The position numbers were made by a program, and so were the translations under genes. From the NCBI RefSeq assembly GCF_037975245.1, contig NC_092568.1, forward strand, positions 24,101,501 to 24,165,500: a stretch of 64,000 nucleotides of DNA, in the 5' to 3' direction. Position 1 is the stretch's first letter, and each line of letters begins with the position of its first letter. Origin of the DNA: Apostichopus japonicus (taxonomy: Eukaryota; Echinodermata; Holothuroidea; Aspidochirotida; Stichopodidae). The notes beneath the pieces were generated by a model. That model was not told the origin of the DNA, searched no databases, and worked only from the letters and a program-made list of their open reading frames with translations. Of this stretch, positions 58,401-64,000 are shown one piece after another.

Positions 58401-60976
58401 ATTTGAAGAGAAAACAGCAGTTTAAGACGGACTCATTTAGTCTGCTTTGCGTTGTTAGGAATTCTCTGAATTCTCTACCAGGGAGTGAAGAGCAAGCTGG
58501 TCTAGAGCCGTCCAGAGAGCCAACCTACCCCAGAGACGTCCCCAAACAGAGTGAACCTGCCCCGGAAGTAACCCAAGGAAGCAATTATATTTCGCGACTT
58601 TGTATTTGGTTGACCCGTGCCACGATTGTGTTCTTATTTAGTTAGGACTTTTAAGCATTTTATTTTCCAATAAGTTTAGTGGATTTCTTGTTAGACGTAA
58701 CAGCTCTGATGAGATCTGTAAGTTACCCATTTATATCATTTACATTTTTTTTTAGTTTAAGTTTCCCCATTGTTTTTAATACAAGATTCATGTGCATAGT
58801 AAACCTACTATTTTTCCTTAGTATGTTTATTTTCGTGTGAGCGTTACGCCTTTTCAAGTTGTCCCCACGATCTCAGAGTTAACCGGCCCTATTCTCATGG
58901 GAAGGTGCTACTTGTAATTTCCCCAAACCTAAAAATATATATTTTTCCTGGTCACTGCATTTTAGACCAGCTAAATTTGCGTTAAAGGTGAGTCTTGAGG
59001 CAGACTTCAGGAGACGGACAGTGTTTAAAAATGAATTTATTCAAATTATGTTTATCACAACATAAATTTGTTGTTTTCTTCGAAAAATAACACTGCTTTA
59101 AGAATCCAACAACTCTTAAAATATTCTTCGGACATTCCTCTATTACTTCAGCTAACACATCCTGGTTCTTAATACTGTGTTTAATTATGTTATCATCTTG
59201 CTGTGACAAGGAACTGTTCTGTTTTCTTTGTCGTACAGTACAACGTATAAGAGTGATGTTATTTGTTTATTGTTTACTCTTTACATAACACCTCTCTTAG
59301 CACCCAACAACTGCTAAAATATTCTTCAGACATTCCTATATAGCTTTCAACCAACATTACCTGGTCCTAAATACTGTTAGTGCAAGAACATTTAAATTAT
59401 GTTATCAACTTGCTGTGACAAGAAACTGCTCTATTTTCATTATCGTACAACGTATAAGAGTGACGTCATATGTATATTGTTTACTCGTAAAATAACCTCT
59501 CCTATCACCCAACAACTCTTTAAATATTATTTTGATACCCCTCTATTACTTTCAACCAACACATCCTGTTTCTAAATAAGTGCAAGAACATTTAAATTAT
59601 GTCGTTTCCATGTTGCTGTTACCGTAGGAACTCCTTGTTTTAATTGTCCTCCAACCTATAACAGTGACATCATATGTTTATTGTTTATTCGTAAAGTATT
59701 ACCTCTTTTAGCATCCAACTACTCTTCAAGTATTCTTAGGACATTTCTTAACAACATCCAACCAACAAACGTTGGTTTTAAATAGCTTTAGTAACATTCA
59801 AAACTATTATCATGTTGCTGTGAATAGTCGTTGCTGATCTTCAATTTAGCCCACACTTCGTAGTGAGGTAATTTGTTGTTTACATGTAAGATTCGTAAGA
59901 TTCCCGTTTGTACTGCATTCCTAGAGGCAAACCAGAAGATTGGTCAGAAAGCTACCGAATTAAATTACATAAACTTTAACCCCATGGCCAAAGTGGAATG
60001 CTCCAATTGACATACAAGCTCTTTCTTAAGTCCTATTTCATGTCAGCAAGGAATGGCATGGGATCATTTTTTCTCATAATTATTTAAATTAATGTGAATG
60101 TCAAGAAGTGTCCCTATTTCTTCTCAAAGGTAATTATGACGTTAAAGACTCTCTGATGATAATATGGTTTGAATATAGTTTCAAACGTCCTAGAAAAATG
60201 TGCATTGTGTGAGTTCATTTAGGCTAGCTTGTTATAAACAAATTTTGAGCCATTTTATAGATACTTTGGCCCTTCAAGCTAAAACCTTTGATGTTGAGTG
60301 GCTTTATGATTAAATAGTGGGCAGGATTTAAAATTTAAAATGTGTTATCAAAAATGTTTCCTTTCTATACTTCTACTGTAGGGAATCCTATATGTACTGC
60401 ATTCCTAGAGGCATACCAGAAGATTGGTCTGAAAGCTAGCGAATTAAATGATATAAACTTCAACCCCATGGCCAGAGTGGAATGTTCCAATTGGCCCGAT
60501 GTATGTGGACTCAATAACGTCACTATGTATCCTACCTTGAAGATATTCAAAGCATCCGTCCAAACCAAGGACTATCTGGGACGACTAGACGAAGCGAATG
60601 TTTTGAAATCTTATTTCTTGTAAGTATTACATCTCTTTTTAAGTACCTTGATATATCTTGAGGGTATTCAGAATTCATAGTTGAAAGAGAAAAAGTTTCT
60701 TGAATAACTCCCCCCATAAGGAAATCAAACATGCAAATTAATCAAAGCAGGAATAAAGATTGAGAGATGTTGCCATGGTTATTTACAGAAAGTGGGACAC
60801 TAAAAATTGTTTTTAAAAATATTATTTCTATTCCTGTAGACAAACCAGCTCTTCTCCAGTCTATCTCACTACGCGCGAACAGTTTTTATCTTTCTACGAC
60901 GGATCTTATCCCACCCGAGCCAGGGAAGTCATTTCGTCTGTTATAATCGGAATATTTTCAGATTCCATGAACGCAG
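46436..60976 (+). CDS. TXNDC16: TXNDC16, thioredoxin domain-containing ER protein (3' end beyond window)
   Basis: ER-lumenal protein of the PDI-like thioredoxin superfamily. Fourteen GT/AG exons: 46436-46586, 47383-47474, 47876-47952, 50204-50278, 51023-51144, 52076-52166, 53425-53572, 55740-55816, 56004-56161, 56858-56945, 57233-57392, 58029-58199, 60382-60619, 60840-60976. They encode about 595 of the roughly 800 residues usual for the family; the last exon ends in phase 1. A signal peptide (MRFFIANVAFLLIHCSHS) opens the protein. RDVIFARMRAVGIFG and FIETAFAFNQKYQF match the family closely. Exon 11 ends in an acidic run of Glu/Asp. Exons 12-13 form a thioredoxin fold with NPIC in place of CxxC, so redox catalysis is unlikely. 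All junctions agree in phase except exon 8 to 9, which is one base short. Confidence 0.92.
49157..49333 (+). repeat. 177-bp direct repeat, left copy, flanking MITE copy 2
   Basis: It begins TTTAAGCC, contains CAAGCTTATACCAAGTCTGT and ends ACCTGCTACTTAA. The right copy (49691-49869) matches it nearly base for base. Both ends fall at a TTAA. Confidence 0.88.
49329..49696 (-). mobile_element. 368-bp MITE, copy 2, TTAA-bounded terminal inverted repeats
   Basis: This is the inverse-orientation relative of 10197-10566, with the same ends (CTTAAAGGGTGTGAAGACTT at the left; AGTCTTCAATGCCTTTAAG at the right) and alignable interior. It lies in TXNDC16 intron 3, exactly between two copies of a 177-bp direct repeat. 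Confidence 0.87.
49691..49869 (+). repeat. 179-bp direct repeat, right copy, flanking MITE copy 2
   Basis: This is the counterpart of 49157-49333, with scattered substitutions and small indels. It ends ACCTGCTTACTTAAA and then runs into unique sequence. Confidence 0.88.
50279..53424 (+). other. TXNDC16 introns 4-6
   Basis: Introns 50279-51022, 51145-52075 and 52167-53424. Intron 4 has a G-run near 50930. Intron 5 carries a 2.5-copy tandem repeat. Intron 6 shows no recognised structure beyond short (TA)n at 53378-53390. Confidence 0.8.
51599..51925 (+). repeat. Tandem repeat, ~135-bp unit, 2.5 copies
   Basis: TGATACATATGTGTAC-type starts at about 51599, 51732 and 51870 head units containing AAAGATCAAGATCCCAATTT and a CCAGCATTATATTACTGCT segment, each ending in a C-rich tract. 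It lies in TXNDC16 intron 5. Confidence 0.85.
53614..55387. mobile_element. Non-autonomous hAT transposon, 1758 bp, with 8-bp target duplication
   Basis: The perfect direct repeat GAATTGAT (53614-53621 and 55380-55387) frames an element starting TAGTGTTCAACCGATTA and ending TAATCGTTTGAACACTA. Ends of the form TAGTG...CACTA with an 8-bp target duplication are typical of hAT elements. CCGATT motifs crowd both subterminal regions. Inside are a T22 run (54451-54472) and a direct repeat of about 50 bp around GACTTAGTGTG and ACATGTGGTCG (near 54505 and 54630). No transposase frame is present. It sits in TXNDC16 intron 7. Confidence 0.9.
55740..55816 (+). CDS. TXNDC16: TXNDC16 exon 8, one base short of the reading frame
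   Basis: The exon reads AYLLLVENDVDDLSELTFMS and then RDLRK before the donor GTAATA. It ends in phase 2, yet exon 9 (VELTEGSHVG...) is open only in phase 0. Neither border offers an alternative GT or AG that restores the frame. One extra A in the AGAAAATG run at the 3' end would do so. A sequence error, an allelic frameshift or an unusual splice site are all possible. Confidence 0.8.
56355..56600 (+). repeat. 27-bp minisatellite, about 9 units
   Basis: The unit reads GAGGTGGGGTGAGCAACATC followed by AAAGCAT. It is repeated with minor changes across TXNDC16 intron 9, and degenerate units continue to about 56790. Because 27 is divisible by three, minus-strand frames show a nine-residue repeat; these are not genes. 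Confidence 0.9.
57393..58028 (+). other. TXNDC16 intron 11
   Basis: AT-rich intron between GTAGGA and a TTTTTATTCAG acceptor. Nothing else was recognised in it. Confidence 0.8.
59080..59830 (+). repeat. Tandem repeat, ~203-bp unit, four diverged copies
   Basis: CAACAACTCTTAAAATATTC-like anchors start at about 59108, 59305, 59510 and 59716. In each unit they are followed by a GACATTCCTCT-like stretch, ACCAACACATCCTG, ATTTAAATTATGT and a TTGTTTACTCGTAA-like segment. Divergence rises along the array. Confidence 0.85.
59901..60041 (+). pseudogene. TXNDC16: Decayed duplicate of TXNDC16 exon 13
   Basis: The segment 59911-60008 matches 60393-60497 at most positions, from TACTGCATTCCTAGAGGC to the CTCCAATTG segment. 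The copy then reads TGA in the exon frame. About 100 bp of the exon are missing before a match to its last bases, and the donor GTAAGT has become GTCAGC. The acceptor region has no clean AG with a tract. It cannot be spliced as a functional exon. Confidence 0.85.
60382..60619 (+). CDS. TXNDC16: TXNDC16 exon 13, core of the thioredoxin-like fold
   Basis: With the T ending exon 12 it encodes W-N-P-I-C-T-A-F-L-E-A-Y, the helix that in active thioredoxins carries WCGxC. Further on, RVECSNWPDVCGLNNVTMYP matches the family's second strand and the cis-proline region. NVT is a glycosylation sequon. The loss of CxxC agrees with TXNDC16 of other animals. Confidence 0.9.
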
Positions 60977-61499
60977 GTATGTGCTGAGGAAGAGTAAACC
61001 CTGTAACACTTGCTTGTCCTTTTAGTGAAATTATTGATTAAGTTGCTTTGTTCTTCCCGGTATATGGCAAGGCTTTTGTGTTAAACTGGTTTGTTTGTGC
61101 AACATGCGAGAAACATCAGAAGTCACAGAATACTCAACTCAGATGATTTTGCCGATTTGATCTGTTTATCCAGAATGGAGCTGGATTTTAATTAGTTCAA
61201 GAATTATTTTTAGGTTTAATGTGCAAGAACAATGAGACTCCATGTCAATGACTTGTGCAGAAAAGATCTCTTGAACATCAACAGTATGGGCACCAATTAT
61301 TATTTGTTAAAATTGCTAAGAGTTATCAAAACTAGATTCCTCTGAGGTATTTCATTTCATTTATTTGTTTCTACACAATATAAATTCAGAGAAGTTAACT
61401 AAGTGACAAAACATATCAACAACAGGGAAAATTGTGAAAGGAAACACTCCAAAAAAATCCAGAGGGCTTGTCTAGTAGAGCGCTCCCATAAGTATATAT

Positions 61500-61877
61500 T
61501 ATTATTATTTTAGGTTTACAGTCTTGTACAGAGCCAAGGCCCTTTCACACGACTTTTACAACTTAACCCTGGTCATTGGTAACTTGTCACACCTACACAC
61601 CAAAGTGTGCACAATTCAAACAATCTCTTCTGGGGCACTACAGTGCACCACAACCACGTGTCCCCCGGGGGACTTCCCATAGGGTGCAGCCACAAACCGG
61701 CGCACACAACTATATTTACAAGTTACCTCGCAAGTCCCCATTTATACACCTGGGTGAAGAGAGGCAATGGAGATTAAGCGCCTTGCCCAAGGACACAACG
61801 CAATGATCTGGCCAGGGCTCGAACCTGTAATCCTTAGATCACAAGTCCACTGCCTTAACCACTTGACCACAACGCCC
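61500..61877 (-). mobile_element. tRNA-derived SINE nested in the LINE 3' region
   Basis: On the minus strand the head (from 61877) has box A TGGTCAAGTGG and a near-consensus box B GGTTCGAGCCC. The anticodon loop CTTGTGA gives TGT (Thr-like). The body has TGTCCTTGGGCAAGGCGCTT and CACCCAGGTGTATAAATGGG, a module seen in tRNA-SINEs of marine invertebrates. It ends in an (AAT)n tail at about 61500-61513. Clear target duplications were not found. Confidence 0.75.
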
Positions 61878-61914
61878 TCACAAATAGAGAGAACAATACA
61901 AGAAAACAGTAACA

Positions 61915-62165
61915 CTTATATCCACCCACCCACCCACACACCAACCCAATACGTATAACCCACCCAGGTGGCCACCCGCCCCCACCACCCACAATACATA
62001 TATATGTACACTTATACATACACAATTGAATGCAAATATAAATACACACACGCGTATATACATATATATTAAAGTATTTGCATATAAATACACCCGTTTT
62101 AATATAAACATGTATGCTTACTTACACAAACACAAAAACAATCATGTATATACATATATGTTAGG
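61915..62165. repeat. Microsatellite patch in the LINE 3' region
   Basis: CCCA/CCCAC runs (61921-61990) and TACA/TATA runs (61995-62160) follow each other. On the minus strand the first part is G-run rich and could form a quadruplex. Confidence 0.8.
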
Positions 62166-62291
62166 GCCAAAAAAAAATACAATAACAAAGGGATGGCTAC
62201 AGCGTACAAAATGAAAACTTAAAATCTTAGTAGAGGTTTATAAGGGATCTAGAAAAGTTGTAACGAACGGAGTGTACATTATGCTTAGAAG

Positions 62292-63926
62292 TTAAACTCT
62301 CTGGAATGGAATTCCAGGTGCTGATGGCTCGATAATGCAAGTTGGCGGATTGCCAAGAAATCGAAGACGATTGTTTCGACTTGTGTGATAATTGTGAACT
62401 AGGGAATTCCGAACGAATAAATTAGAAAAACCTAAAGGTAAGATATTGTTGAAGAAGCGATTGGTGAAGGTTGCAATATTAACTTTGATTATGTCATTTA
62501 ATTTTAACAAGTTAAGGGACTTCAAAAAGTGCACTGGTGTGTTTGCGTGGTGCAGAATATGTAATATGTCTGATAGTTCGTTTTTGGAGAACAAATAATT
62601 TCCTTAAAGCGGAGTAACTAGTGCCCGACCAAGCAAGACTACAGTAGCAGAGATGGGGATAAACATGATTTAGATAAATAGTATGAAGAATATGTTTCGG
62701 CAATATCTTTTTAAGTCTACCAGTTATTCCAACACCCTTATCAACTTGTGAACACAGGTGAGAAGTATGTTCATGCCAATTAAGCTTAGAGTCAATAATA
62801 ACACCAAGAAATTGAACACTGGTAGCAGCTTCAAGTGGGTGGTTATTAATGATAATACTTAAGTTGGGGTTTTGAGTATGAGGCATGTTAAAGACTATAT
62901 AGTTTGTTTTGATAACATTAAGTGAAAGCTTATTTGAAGCAAACCAATCAGAGTATACCACAAGTTCACTGCAAGCAGTACTCTCCAGGCGTTGTACGTC
63001 TGTGTCTTTGAAAAAAATACTGGTGTCGTCTGCAAACATCACTATTGAAGATTTAGATGAAATCGTGGTTATGTCATTCATGTAGATGACAAAGTGTAGT
63101 GGCCCAAGAATGGAACCTTGGGGAACACCACAAGAGATTGTTTGCAAATAAGAGTTGTTGGAAGAAGTAAATTGTTTCCTTCCTGTCAAATAACTTTTGA
63201 TCCAGTCATACGTTAAGCTGCGAAATCCATATGCAAATAATTGATCTAATAAGATAGAATGGTCAAAAGTATCAAACGCCTTAGAAAGATCAAGGATCAC
63301 TTGCTGCTTGACTTAGTTATCAATCACGTAGACTATCGCTGATTCAGTGGAATATCCTGGACGGAAACCATACTGGCTCTTTGACAAAATGTGGTGTTTG
63401 TTAAGAAAAACTAGGATCTCGTTGAACATGGTTCTTTTTATGATTTTTGAAAGGCATGGTAGCACAGAGATTGGGCGGTAGTTAATAAACTGACAGTGAG
63501 CGCCTTTTGATAAATGGGTATAACCTTTGCGATTTTTAAGATATCAGGAAAAGTACCACCAGCAAACGATAGATTGCAGATATGAGTTAGCGGCTTTGAA
63601 ATGAGATGAATAACACTACGAACCACGGCCGGGCGTATTTCATCATAGCCAGCAGCCGCTTTTGGTTTCAGACAATCAATTGCCACTTTAACAATGTCAT
63701 TGCTGCTAACTGGAGATAAAATGATGGAATGTAAATTATTTCCTGTTGTTACTTTTCTGTGACCACAGTGTGGAATATTTTTGGCCAGATTGAGGCCAAG
63801 ATTAGTGAAATAAGTATTAAAAGCATTTGCAATTTCCTGAGGATCACTAATAGAGACATCATCATCATCAATGAAGATGTTAGGGTAATTGAAAACATTT
63901 TTACCATTGTTTAAAACAGCGTTCAT
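62292..63926 (-). pseudogene. Broken reverse transcriptase ORF of the LINE
   Basis: This is the coding relic of the retrotransposon, which would copy its RNA into DNA at a nicked target. It has a conserved LDLSKAFDTFDH, GVPQGSILGP and MFADDTSIFF. The frame is lost near 63510, where a K-G-rich turn between fingers segments should be, at a stop codon near 63310 and again near 62590. No endonuclease domain is in the window. Confidence 0.85.
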
Positions 63927-64000
63927 GTTTTCCCATGTCTTTTTGTTGTCATGCTTTGAGCTGTTTGAATATTATGGTCAGTACCTTACTTGGTTTGTTA

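Larger units (their letters stand above)
58200..60381 (+). other. TXNDC16 intron 12, enlarged by repeats and an exon relic
   Basis: This 2.2-kb intron contains a copy of the exon-13 acceptor context (58237-58262, resembling 60346-60377), unclassified, partly GC-rich sequence at 58376-58980, a ~203-bp tandem repeat (59080-59830) and a decayed copy of exon 13 (59901-60041). Confidence 0.75.
60977..64000 (+). other. TXNDC16 intron 14 (continues past the window)
   Basis: It begins with GTATGT after exon 14. Almost all of it from 61347 onward is retrotransposon sequence in the opposite orientation. No further TXNDC16 exon is seen before the window ends. Confidence 0.7.
61347..64000 (-). mobile_element. 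Non-LTR retrotransposon, CR1/L2/Jockey-like, broken; extends past window
   Basis: The element reads on the minus strand. Three frames together cover a reverse transcriptase: 63926-63438 (fingers, with KPKAAAGYDEIRP), 63300-62512 (palm motif A LDLSKAFDTFDH, motif B GVPQGSILGPL, motif C FADD) and 62594-62292 (C-terminal tail). At least two frameshifts and one in-frame stop (about 63310) separate them, so it is dead. The 3' region has purine/pyrimidine microsatellites and a nested SINE, and the element seems to end with an AAATGAAATGAAATA-type tail near 61347. The 5' part lies beyond 64000. Confidence 0.85.

Noticed and set aside
58377-58645. Alternative terminal exon of TXNDC16 (starting YVEWFGKC after an AATTCTAG acceptor)
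   Set aside because: Phase permits splicing from exon 12, but the reading continues into sequence with no similarity to the family and ends soon after, while exon 13 at 60382 matches the family well. A truncated isoform cannot be excluded.

Overview
The window is animal nuclear DNA: AT-rich, intron-rich and full of microsatellites and small transposons. Five protein-coding loci can be supported. The gene set (a LIN52 subunit of the MuvB/DREAM complex, TXNDC16, a BTBD17-like BTB-BACK protein, a single-exon TRIM protein and an orphan class A receptor) together with two tRNA-headed SINEs points to an invertebrate deuterostome. An echinoderm, perhaps a sea cucumber, is my best guess, but the species is inferred and not read from a marker gene.

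Layout. 1-10.2 kb holds no recognisable gene, only (TA)n and (CCGT)n microsatellites and a decayed LINE-like 3' end. A 370-bp inverted-repeat element bounded by TTAA (10197-10566) sits just upstream of a one-exon rhodopsin-type receptor (11028-12248, +). The last codons and the stop of that receptor lie in the first unit of a seven-unit tandem repeat that runs to 13.2 kb. 13.2-18.3 kb is non-coding, with a decayed repeat near 17 kb. A one-exon TRIM gene lies at 18296-20242 (-). 20.2-28.8 kb is repeat-rich: a G-run block, a miniature transposon with palindromic ends, telomere-like repeats inside and an 11-bp target duplication, and an array whose units carry AGGTCA half-sites. The BTBD17-like gene (+) has coding exons at 32988-36948 and possibly an ATG-bearing mini-exon at 28827-28851. 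37-42.4 kb contains a tRNA-derived SINE joined to a long (TA)n array.

LIN52 (-; exons from 42452 to 45512) and TXNDC16 (+; 14 exons from 46436 to 60976, continuing past the window) are divergent neighbours whose predicted start codons are about 0.9 kb apart. A perfect 44-bp palindrome lies between them. The TXNDC16 introns hold most of the mobile DNA: a second copy of the TTAA element framed by 177-bp direct repeats, a complete 1.76-kb non-autonomous hAT element with 8-bp target duplications, a 27-bp minisatellite, a ~203-bp tandem repeat, a decayed duplicate of exon 13 and, in the last intron, a frameshifted non-LTR retrotransposon with a SINE in its 3' region.

The genes do not form an operon or a shared pathway: LIN52 acts in cell-cycle transcription, TXNDC16 in the ER lumen, TRIM in ubiquitin signalling and the receptor at the cell surface. 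I found no clearly new multi-gene system. The most unusual items are the structured miniature transposons, the receptor tail built from tandem repeat, the exon duplication in TXNDC16 and the perfect palindrome between the divergent genes.
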